Source: Clostridiales bacterium
GTDB lineage: Bacteria; Bacillota; Clostridia; Christensenellales; Aristaeellaceae
Length of the DNA stretch: 5,158 nucleotides
Assembly (NCBI GenBank): GCA_004557905.1
Contig: SFFH01000080.1
Span: 1-5,158 of the forward strand
Direction of reading: 5' to 3'
In this document: positions 1 through 3,857 of the stretch, piece after piece
Numbering within the stretch: position 1 is the first letter of the stretch
Layout of the letters: each line of letters begins with the position of its first letter
The notes under the pieces: generated by a model
What the model saw: only the letters and a program-made list of their open reading frames with translations
What the model was told of the DNA's origin: nothing
Database searches by the model: none
Translations under genes and position numbers: made by a program

Positions 1-13
1 AGGGCGACGAGGC

Positions 14-298
14 ATGACGCTGGGGCTGCTCTGGGGCATCTGGGCGGCGATCAACGTGACCGTGTTTGCGCTCTACGGCGTGGACAAGCGCAGGGCGATC
101 CGGGGTGAATGGCGCATCCCCGAAAAGACGCTGCTCACCGGCACCTGGCTGCTGGGCGGCGTGGGCGCATGGATGGCGATGCGCATCTTCCGGCACAAGA
201 CCAGGCACACGGTCTTCCGGGTGAGCGCGTCCATCGGCGCGGTGCTGAGCCTCACGCTGATGGCGCTGGCGAGCGCAAGGCTGCTGAATTTATTCTAA
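14..298 (+). CDS. DUF1294 family small membrane protein
   Basis: A 94-residue protein of the DUF1294 family, whose biochemical role is unknown. The family signature is clear: an Asn-rich first helix leads into YGVDKRRAIRGEWRIPE (residues 21-37), then a Gly-rich segment (LLGGVGAWMAM, about 47-56) and the FRHKT motif (59-63). Hydrophobic stretches at about 3-21, 39-57 and 71-92 suggest two or three membrane passes, with the basic motif facing the cytoplasm. The length is normal for the family. The ATG at 14 is the natural family start, but only 13 bases precede it and they are open in frame, so an upstream start and the ribosome binding site cannot be judged fully. It converges on the CarD gene across a shared terminator. 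The family call is firm; the function is unknown. Confidence 0.9.
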   Translation: MTLGLLWGIWAAINVTVFALYGVDKRRAIRGEWRIPEKTLLTGTWLLGGVGAWMAMRIFRHKTRHTVFRVSASIGAVLSLTLMALASARLLNLF

Positions 299-301
299 AC
301 G

Positions 302-332
302 AAAAGAGGCCGGAGGAATTCCGGTCTCTTTT
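302..332. terminator. Bidirectional intrinsic terminator between DUF1294 and carD genes
   Basis: The 12-bp arms at 302-313 (aaaagaggccgg) and 321-332 (ccggtctctttt) pair with one G-T wobble around a 7-base loop. The stem has an A-run on one side and a T-run on the other, so it can end transcripts from both converging genes. It begins four bases after the DUF1294 stop and lies 33 bases beyond the carD stop. Confidence 0.85.
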
Positions 333-364
333 GCGAGATATGGATGAGCAGCTCTCAGCGCCGA

Positions 365-961
365 TTACCCTCTCTGCACGCCCAGCTCCTTGCACACGAA
401 CGCCGCCGTCTCCTCCGGGGACATGTGCAGCACATGGGAGAACTCCTGGTGCAGCAGGCGCTCGGCCTCGGCAAGAATGGCCTCGTCGGAGGCGCAGGGC
501 TTCTTGCCCTCGAGCGCGCGTTTGGCATTCTGCTCGTGGATTTCGGCGATCATCCGGATGATCCTGGCGATATTGCCCTCGCTCAGGATGCGCGTGAACG
601 CCTCCTTGCGCAGCTTGCTGTCCGCAATCCACAGCCCGGCGTACGCCTCCGATTGACGGATCAGGTCGCGGATAGCCTGCTCGCTGAGCAGCGAGCGCAG
701 GATTGCGTTGCCGCGGGCGACAGGCAGGTAGACCGTGGAGGAGCCCTTCTGTGTCGCGGGCTTGAGCACATAGTAGGTGCGCTCGGGCATGCCGCTGAGC
801 GCCATGCGGCGCAGCTCCGCAATTGTGCACACGCCCTCGGACGGGTGCATGACCGTGTCACCGGCGCGATAGACGGGCTCGGCGTCCGGAATGGCGGATG
901 CGGCGGGCGTGCGGATGGCGGCGCCAAAACGACCGCTGTGCGCAAGGCGGTTGTTCATCAT
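365..961 (-). CDS. CarD/CdnL-family transcriptional regulator
   Basis: A 198-residue CarD_CdnL_TRCF family protein. Such proteins bind the RNA polymerase beta subunit and promoter DNA and stabilise open complexes, notably at rRNA promoters. The polymerase-interacting domain spans about residues 29-83, with a GDTVMHPSEGVCTI start (35-48), YYVLKP (63-68) and STVYLPVARG (75-84). The rest (about 86-195) is helical, as in the family's DNA-binding domain, and W111 lies in the usual position of its aromatic residue. Residues 1-28 are a low-complexity extension before the domain. The start is the first of two adjacent ATGs, eight bases after GGAAGG; the next Met (38) lies inside the domain. The gene lies downstream of the DUF1858 gene but is separated from it by a terminator, so it is probably expressed at least partly on its own. 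Its leader contains notable inverted repeats. The exact regulon and CarD subtype are not known. Confidence 0.9.
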   Translation of the reverse strand: MMNNRLAHSGRFGAAIRTPAASAIPDAEPVYRAGDTVMHPSEGVCTIAELRRMALSGMPERTYYVLKPATQKGSSTVYLPVARGNAILRSLLSEQAIRDLIRQSEAYAGLWIADSKLRKEAFTRILSEGNIARIIRMIAEIHEQNAKRALEGKKPCASDEAILAEAERLLHQEFSHVLHMSPEETAAFVCKELGVQRG

Positions 962-968
962 CGTCAGG

Positions 969-1023
969 TCCTTCCCTTCGGTCGATCATTCTATATGGAA
1001 TGATATCATTTTAGAGGGAAGGA
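969..1023 (-). promoter_or_regulatory. carD leader: inverted repeat pairing the Shine-Dalgarno sequence with an upstream complement
   Basis: Perfect 9-base arms lie at 969-977 and 1015-1023. Read on the minus strand they are TCCTTCCCT (upstream) and AGGGAAGGA (downstream). The downstream arm is the carD Shine-Dalgarno sequence, eight bases before the ATG. The 37-base interval holds an AT-rich palindrome that could fold as an inner hairpin. In a transcript starting upstream of 1023 the ribosome site could be masked; one starting within the interval would leave it free. The repeat is seen directly; the regulatory role is inference. Confidence 0.4.
985..1010. promoter_or_regulatory. Overlapping palindromes upstream of carD (candidate operator)
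   Basis: Perfect 7-base arms ATCATTC (985-991) and GAATGAT (998-1004) flank a 6-base spacer. They overlap a perfect 12-bp palindrome, AATGATATCATT (999-1010). This gives three alternating copies of an (A)ATGAT half-site. A weak minus-strand -10-like TAAAAT sits at 1013-1008, with no recognisable -35, so the site would cover the transcription start if that promoter is real. No regulator is known for it. Confidence 0.35.
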
Positions 1024-1066
1024 GGCAAAAGACATTCTCAACAAAATCAAGCGTTTTTGGCATATC

Positions 1067-1095
1067 AAAAAGCGCATAGGCAAGCTCTGCGCTTT
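1067..1095 (-). terminator. Intrinsic terminator after the DUF1858 gene
   Basis: On the minus strand, arms AAAGCGCA (1095-1088) and TGCGCTTT (1076-1069) form 8 bp around an 11-base loop. The second arm runs into five T residues (1071-1067). It begins 13 bases after the DUF1858 stop and lies upstream of carD, so it should reduce read-through into carD. An overlapping TTTTTG/CAAAAA pairing at 1054-1071 could compete with it. Confidence 0.7.
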
Positions 1096-1107
1096 CATCG
1101 GGTCGGA

Positions 1108-1314
1108 TTATTTGCTCTTCTTGGCGTCGAAGTACGCGTTGAGCGCCTTCACCAGCTCGTCTGCGTTGATGCCGTGCACAAGGCTGGCCTCGGCGATGGA
1201 TTCGGCGGAGGCGTGCGGGCAGTAGAGGCAGTGCATGCCGTAGGACATGAAAACCGGGGCGACCTCCGGATCGAGCTTCATGACGGAAGCGATGGACATA
1301 TCGGCAGTGATCAT
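1108..1314 (-). CDS. DUF1858 domain protein (hybrid-cluster-associated redox disulfide type)
   Basis: A 68-residue stand-alone DUF1858 protein, a family also called hybrid-cluster-associated redox disulfide proteins. The N-terminal half (TADMSIASVMKLDPEVAPVF) is the typical helix-forming segment. It leads to GMHCLYCPHASAESIAEA, with the CxxC pair at C29 and C32, then VHGIN and a C-terminal helix ending in a Lys-rich tail. The CxxC pair suggests a thiol-disulfide or metal-related role, but the reaction is not established and no hybrid cluster (Hcp) gene is visible in the window. The ATG at 1314 follows AGAAGG with eight intervening bases. The gene has its own sigma-A promoter and terminator, divergent from the alarmone synthetase gene, so it is probably transcribed alone. 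The family call is strong; the cellular role is open. Confidence 0.9.
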   Translation of the reverse strand: MITADMSIASVMKLDPEVAPVFMSYGMHCLYCPHASAESIAEASLVHGINADELVKALNAYFDAKKSK

Positions 1315-1349
1315 AGAACGACCTTCTTTCTGAAATTCGATGCTCTCTT

Positions 1350-1378
1350 ATGATACACTACTTTTCCCGATCTGGCAA
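1350..1378 (-). promoter_or_regulatory. Sigma-A promoter for the DUF1858 gene
   Basis: On the minus strand there is TTGCCA (1378-1373), a 17-base spacer and TATCAT (1355-1350). A T-rich tract just upstream of the -35 (1379-1385) could act as an UP element. The predicted start is near 1343, giving a leader of about 29 bases. Confidence 0.75.
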
Positions 1379-1426
1379 GAAAAAATCCGCCCGAACTCTC
1401 AAGGAGCCGGGAAAGCACTGACTGTG

Positions 1427-1447
1427 ACGCATTCCGCGGGAATGCGT
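1427..1447. repeat. Perfect 21-bp inverted repeat, candidate regulator site upstream of the alarmone synthetase promoter
   Basis: Arms ACGCATTCC (1427-1435) and GGAATGCGT (1439-1447) are perfect 9-mers around GCG. The site ends 12 bases before the -35 of the rightward promoter, with its centre near -58 from the predicted start, a position typical of an activator. It is about 50 bases upstream of the divergent DUF1858 -35. No T-run follows it, so it is not a terminator. The binding protein is unknown. Confidence 0.5.
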
Positions 1448-1459
1448 ACAATCTGGTCG

Positions 1460-1488
1460 TAGACAGGACGCACGGAGCATGCTATAAT
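1460..1488 (+). promoter_or_regulatory. Sigma-A promoter for the alarmone synthetase gene
   Basis: TAGACA (1460-1465), a 17-base spacer, then TATAAT (1483-1488) preceded by TG at 1480-1481, giving an extended -10. The predicted start is near 1495, leaving a leader of about 59 bases. The match to consensus is strong. Confidence 0.85.
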
Positions 1489-1553
1489 AATTGCATAGAA
1501 ATCAGGCTTGCGATTTGGTGAAATGGTGAGCCGGAGATCACAGGGAAGGAATC

Positions 1554-2234
1554 ATGAGAAATAACGAACTGCGCGGACCGGCGGCCATCGAGATGGACAT
1601 CATTCCGTCGGATACCGAGCATCTGTTTACGCACGAGGCGCTCTATCAGGAGACGATGATGCGCTACCACTGTGCGATTCTGGAGATGCGCACCAAGCTG
1701 GAGGTGCTCTCCAAGGATCTGGCGGTGCGCTACCGGCGCAACCCCATCGAATTCATCGAAAGCCGTCTGAAAAAGCCGTCCTCCATCGCCCGCAAGCTGC
1801 GGCGCAACGGCAGCGAGATCACGGTGGAAAACATGGTCGAGCAGGTGTCGGATATCGCCGGCATCCGCGTGCTGTGCGCCTATATCGACGATATCTACGA
1901 GATCGCCCGCATGCTCGCCCGCCAGCAGGACGTGCGCATCATCAACGTCAAGGACTACATCAAGCATCCCAAGGAAAACGGCTACCGCAGCTATCACATG
2001 ATCGTGGAGATCCCGGTGTACTTCTCTGACGAGGTGCGCCCCGTGCGCTGCGAGATCCAGATCCGCACGATCGCCATGGACTTCTGGGCGACGCTCGACC
2101 ACGACATGCAGTACAAGAAGGAGGTCGAGGACGCGGAGGAGATCATGCGCGAGCTCAAGGCCTGCGCGGACGTCATCCACAGCACGGACGAAAAGATGAT
2201 GCGCCTTCGCGAGCGCATCCACCGCATCGGATAA
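1554..2234 (+). CDS. Small alarmone synthetase, (p)ppGpp synthetase of YwaC/RelP type
   Basis: A 226-residue single-domain GTP pyrophosphokinase that transfers pyrophosphate from ATP to GDP or GTP, making the stringent-response alarmone. It has only the RelA/SpoT synthetase domain (about 45-190), with no hydrolase or ACT region, and its length fits small alarmone synthetases. Key motifs are the basic substrate-binding segment around RLKKPSSIARKLRR (71-84), DIAGIRVLC (100-108, metal-binding D100), DYIKHPKENGYRSYH (134-148, with the guanine-stacking Tyr at 144) and EIQIRTIAMDFWATLDH (167-183, catalytic E167). From memory of Bacillus proteins, the NPIEF and VKDYIK stretches resemble YwaC (RelP) more than YjbM (RelQ). 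The C-terminal 190-226 is charged and helical. The ATG at 1554 follows AGGGAAGGA closely, and an in-frame stop just upstream excludes a longer form. It has its own promoter and terminator. Confidence 0.95.
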   Translation: MRNNELRGPAAIEMDIIPSDTEHLFTHEALYQETMMRYHCAILEMRTKLEVLSKDLAVRYRRNPIEFIESRLKKPSSIARKLRRNGSEITVENMVEQVSDIAGIRVLCAYIDDIYEIARMLARQQDVRIINVKDYIKHPKENGYRSYHMIVEIPVYFSDEVRPVRCEIQIRTIAMDFWATLDHDMQYKKEVEDAEEIMRELKACADVIHSTDEKMMRLRERIHRIG

Positions 2235-2248
2235 ACCCACGGCTCTTC

Positions 2249-2279
2249 CGGCGCGCCAGTGTGCGCGCCGTTTGTGTGT
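2249..2279 (+). terminator. Intrinsic terminator after the alarmone synthetase gene
   Basis: Perfect 8-bp GC arms CGGCGCGC (2249-2256) and GCGCGCCG (2263-2270) surround a 6-base loop and are followed by TTTGTGTGT. The stem is very stable but the T-tract is interrupted, so termination may be incomplete. It starts 14 bases after the stop codon. Confidence 0.65.
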
Positions 2280-2314
2280 AAAGACAAATAAATTTTGGAT
2301 AATGGAAAATATAG

Positions 2315-2343
2315 TTGACAATCAGGAGGCGACGCGCTATAAT
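2315..2343 (+). promoter_or_regulatory. Perfect-consensus sigma-A promoter (P1) upstream of the DUF951 gene
   Basis: TTGACA (2315-2320), exactly 17 bases, then TATAAT (2338-2343). Both hexamers match consensus fully. The preceding bases (about 2281-2314) are strongly AT-rich, like an UP element. The predicted start is near 2350, about 100 bases upstream of the DUF951 start codon. Confidence 0.85.
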
Positions 2344-2385
2344 CAGGTCATCACCACCCGGGCGGAGGACGCGCGCGGCAAGCGC

Positions 2386-2414
2386 TTGAAAAATGCGGCG
2401 GCGCCTGCTATAAT
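2386..2414 (+). promoter_or_regulatory. Second sigma-A promoter (P2) for the DUF951 gene
   Basis: TTGAAA (2386-2391), a 17-base spacer and TATAAT (2409-2414) with an extended TG at 2406-2407. The predicted start near 2421 gives a leader of about 28 bases and supports 2449 as the DUF951 start. The -35 overlaps a perfect 10-bp palindrome, CAAGCGCTTG (2379-2388), which could be an operator. Confidence 0.8.
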
Positions 2415-2448
2415 ATACAGAAATGTGTTTGAAGCGAGGGTGGACGCA

Positions 2449-2673
2449 ATGGATGAACTGATGCTGGGCGATCTGGTGCAGATGCGCAAGACGCATCCCT
2501 GCGGCAGCGACAGGTGGACGGTGATCCGCGTGGGCGCGGACATCAAGATCCGTTGCTCCGGCTGCAGCCGCATCGTGATGATGGACAGGGCGGACTTCAT
2601 GAAGCGCATGAAGAAGATCCTCGCGCACAGCGACACGCCCATCCGCGGCACAAACGAGTTTGACGAACTTTAA
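2449..2673 (+). CDS. DUF951 family protein
   Basis: A 74-residue DUF951 protein, a short conserved family in Bacillota (Bacillus YyzM is a member as far as I recall) with no established function. The signature is complete: LGDLVQMRKTHPCGSDRWTV (6-25), IRVGADIKIRCSGC (26-39), then the basic segment around FMKRMKKIL (50-58). The Cys in HPCG (C18) and the CSGC pair (C36, C39) could bind a metal such as zinc, which is inference. The reading frame is open back to 2272, but the P2 promoter lies inside that extension, family members start near here, and GAGGGTGG (2436-2443) precedes the ATG at 2449. The signal peptidase gene follows after 117 bases with no convincing promoter of its own, so the two are probably co-transcribed. 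Confidence 0.9.
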   Translation: MDELMLGDLVQMRKTHPCGSDRWTVIRVGADIKIRCSGCSRIVMMDRADFMKRMKKILAHSDTPIRGTNEFDEL

Positions 2674-2690
2674 CCGGCATGATGCCGGTT
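2672..2690 (+). other. Hairpin overlapping the DUF951 stop codon
   Basis: Perfect arms AACCGGCA (2672-2679) and TGCCGGTT (2683-2690) enclose a 3-base loop and overlap the TAA stop. There is no T-run, so it is a poor terminator. An attenuating or RNA-stabilising hairpin between DUF951 and the signal peptidase gene is more likely. Confidence 0.45.
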
Positions 2691-2790
2691 GCAATTCCGA
2701 CCAGGTGATGCAAGTCCCATTGCTTTGAGGCCGAGGCCGAAGCTTTGCAGAGGGGACTTTCAGAGTAATCATAAGGAGAGGTCCTATCCC

Positions 2791-3366
2791 ATGGAGCAGG
2801 AAAAGAAGACGAAGAAAGACAAGAAGCAGGAAAAGCCGAAGAAGTCGATTCAGCGCGAGATTTTTGAGTGGATCATGGTGTTCGTGGTGGCGGCGGCGCT
2901 GGCGTTCGTCGTGCGCACGTTCATCTTTGAGCCCGTGCGCGTGGACGGCTCGTCCATGCTCAACACGCTCACCGACGGCGAGTACATGATCGCCACCAAG
3001 TTCGACTATCTGCTGGGCGATCCGGAGCGCTTTGACATCGTGATCTGCGATTATCCCAACACCAGCGACGGCATGTACCGCGTCAAGCGCGTGATCGGCC
3101 TGCCGGACGAGACGATCGAGCTGCGCGCGGGCGAATTGTATGTGGACGGCGTGCACATCGAGCAGGACTTTGACATGACGCCCAACGAGACCTACTTCGG
3201 CCCGTACACCGTGCCGCCGGGACATTACTTCGTCATGGGCGACAACCGCAACAACTCCAAGGACAGCCGCTCCGCGATGGTCGGCCCGCTGGCCCGCAGT
3301 GAGATCAAGGGCCATGTCCGCGCGGTGGTGTTCCCGTTCGGGCACTTCAGGCTGATGCCGGACTGA
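2791..3366 (+). CDS. lepB: Signal peptidase I (type I, S26 family)
   Basis: A 191-residue membrane serine protease that removes signal peptides from exported proteins on the outer face of the membrane. A Lys/Glu-rich cytoplasmic tail (1-22) leads to one transmembrane helix (about 26-45). The catalytic domain then shows VDGSSMLNTL (51-60, nucleophile S55), GMYRVKRVIGLP (94-105, general base K99) and GDNRNNSKDSR (150-160). The size matches the short Gram-positive SipS-like form with a single N-terminal membrane segment. Two variations are visible: Asn replaces the usual Pro in SMxPTL, and IGLPDE replaces the common IGLPGD; all catalytic residues remain. The ATG at 2791 follows AAGGAGAGG (2773-2781). 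The frame is open further upstream (TTG at 2689), but that stretch is the untranslated leader. A strong terminator follows 12 bases after the stop. Confidence 0.95.
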   Translation: MEQEKKTKKDKKQEKPKKSIQREIFEWIMVFVVAAALAFVVRTFIFEPVRVDGSSMLNTLTDGEYMIATKFDYLLGDPERFDIVICDYPNTSDGMYRVKRVIGLPDETIELRAGELYVDGVHIEQDFDMTPNETYFGPYTVPPGHYFVMGDNRNNSKDSRSAMVGPLARSEIKGHVRAVVFPFGHFRLMPD

Positions 3367-3377
3367 AAAAGAACATG

Positions 3378-3416
3378 AAAAATGCGGATCTTCCGATGGG
3401 AGGACCCGCGTTTTTT
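3378..3416. terminator. Strong bidirectional terminator between lepB and the minus-strand small gene
   Basis: Arms at 3378-3394 and 3399-3415 pair over AAAAA, a T-G wobble, GCGG, one A-C mismatch and TCTTCC around a GATG loop. Six T residues end the plus strand side and five the minus side. It serves lepB directly and can also stop transcripts of the gene ending at 3464. Confidence 0.9.
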
Positions 3417-3418
3417 GT

Positions 3419-3445
3419 GGGAGGGGAAAGCATGCTTTCGCTCCC
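3419..3445. repeat. Second hairpin with a perfect 14-bp palindrome
   Basis: GAAAGCATGCTTTC (3426-3439) is perfectly palindromic and is flanked by GGGAG (3419-3423) and CTCCC (3441-3445), which extend the stem past small bulges. It lies 18 bases beyond the stop of the minus-strand gene and may stabilise or help end its transcript. A protein-binding role is also possible. Confidence 0.45.
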
Positions 3446-3463
3446 TTTATCTACCGAAGCTGC

Positions 3464-3703
3464 TTACCGCCCGGCGGCCTTCAGCGCCTGACGGGAAAAG
3501 ACGTACGGGCAGACGAAGGGCAGACGGGAGATGTGCACGAATACGGTGTCGCCGGACATGCGGACGGCCAGCTGCGTGGGATGACGGCGGTTGCTCCCGT
3601 CCCGATCGGACAGGAAGACGGAGGTGACGCCGCTTTCGGGCAGGGCGCCGGCCTGCTCGAGCCGGGCCAACACGCCGAAGACGTTTTCTCTGCTGGGTTT
3701 CAT
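3464..3703 (-). CDS. Small hypothetical protein (79 aa)
   Basis: I do not recognise this protein. It has an N-terminal stretch likely to form a helix (about 3-18), then alternating hydrophobic segments that look like beta strands (TSVFLSD, about 28-34; QLAVRM, about 45-50; DTVFVHISRLPFVC, about 53-66), and a basic C-terminal end. It has no signal peptide or membrane helix and two features that need not mean anything (a single Cys, an Arg/His loop). Support for a real gene: AGAGGAG (3719-3713 on the minus strand) lies nine bases before the ATG at 3703; about 85% of codons end in G or C, as in the neighbours; and a bidirectional terminator follows. An upstream TTG at 3724 would enclose the ribosome site and is rejected. 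It is divergent from the malic enzyme gene and convergent with lepB, so it forms its own unit. No function is proposed. Confidence 0.65.
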   Translation of the reverse strand: MKPSRENVFGVLARLEQAGALPESGVTSVFLSDRDGSNRRHPTQLAVRMSGDTVFVHISRLPFVCPYVFSRQALKAAGR

Positions 3704-3712
3704 GAAGGATTG

Positions 3713-3719
3713 CTCCTCT
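3713..3719 (-). promoter_or_regulatory. Ribosome binding site deciding the start of the small hypothetical gene
   Basis: AGAGGAG on the minus strand, nine bases before the ATG at 3703. This fixes the start there and not at the TTG at 3724. No clear minus-strand promoter was found upstream; the best -10-like element is a TATGAA-type sequence near 3730-3735 without a good -35. Confidence 0.6.
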
Positions 3720-3781
3720 CTCAAACGTTCATAACATGATCAAATTCGTGCCGCTTATGCGGTTTTCCTGCCGGACGGGGA

Positions 3782-3810
3782 TTGCATTTTGCCGGCAATT
3801 CGCGTATCAT
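3782..3810 (+). promoter_or_regulatory. Probable sigma-A promoter for the malic enzyme gene with an internal palindrome
   Basis: A weak -35 TTGCAT (3782-3787), a 17-base spacer and a good -10 TATCAT (3805-3810). The predicted start near 3817 gives a leader of about 41 bases. The spacer contains TTGCCGGCAA (3789-3798), a perfect palindrome where a repressor could block polymerase. A small CCGC-ttat-GCGG hairpin followed by TTTT lies further upstream. Confidence 0.55.
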
Positions 3811-3857
3811 AAACGCATCCTGGACATATCACCCGTCTGCACATAAGGAGAGGTTTG

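Noticed and set aside
344..1003. 219-residue plus-strand open frame opposite carD
   Set aside because: The minus strand encodes a clear CarD protein here. The plus frame starts inside the terminator region and has no family features.
1011..1030. Strong plus-strand Shine-Dalgarno-like GGAAGGAGG
   Set aside because: No plausible plus-strand start codon or gene follows. It is explained as the complement of the carD leader arm.
1482..2321. 279-residue minus-strand open frame opposite the alarmone synthetase
   Set aside because: Rich in His, Ala, Asp and Leu with no family motif. It is the antisense shadow of a well-identified gene with strong G/C third-position bias, and it also runs across that gene's terminator and promoter.
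2272..2448. N-terminal extension of the DUF951 frame to an upstream start
   Set aside because: The extension contains both promoters, has no ribosome site, and is absent from the family. The real start is at 2449.
2691..2760. Cobalamin riboswitch or T-box resemblance in the lepB leader
   Set aside because: Only a short GGTG...GCAAGTCC string resembles a cobalamin element. The conserved core, B12 box and length are missing, and there is no T-box sequence.
2689..2790. 34-residue N-terminal extension of signal peptidase I from a TTG
   Set aside because: The strong AAGGAGAGG site points to the ATG at 2791, and the extension is leader sequence with hairpins.
2173..3345. 390-residue minus-strand open frame opposite DUF951 and lepB
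   Set aside because: It crosses two genes, a terminator and two promoters. Its composition is typical of antisense translation of GC-rich genes, and no domain is recognisable.
3533..3739. 68-residue plus-strand open frame over the small hypothetical gene
   Set aside because: No ribosome site is visible and it runs across the start region of the opposite gene. The minus-strand frame has the better ribosome site and terminator.
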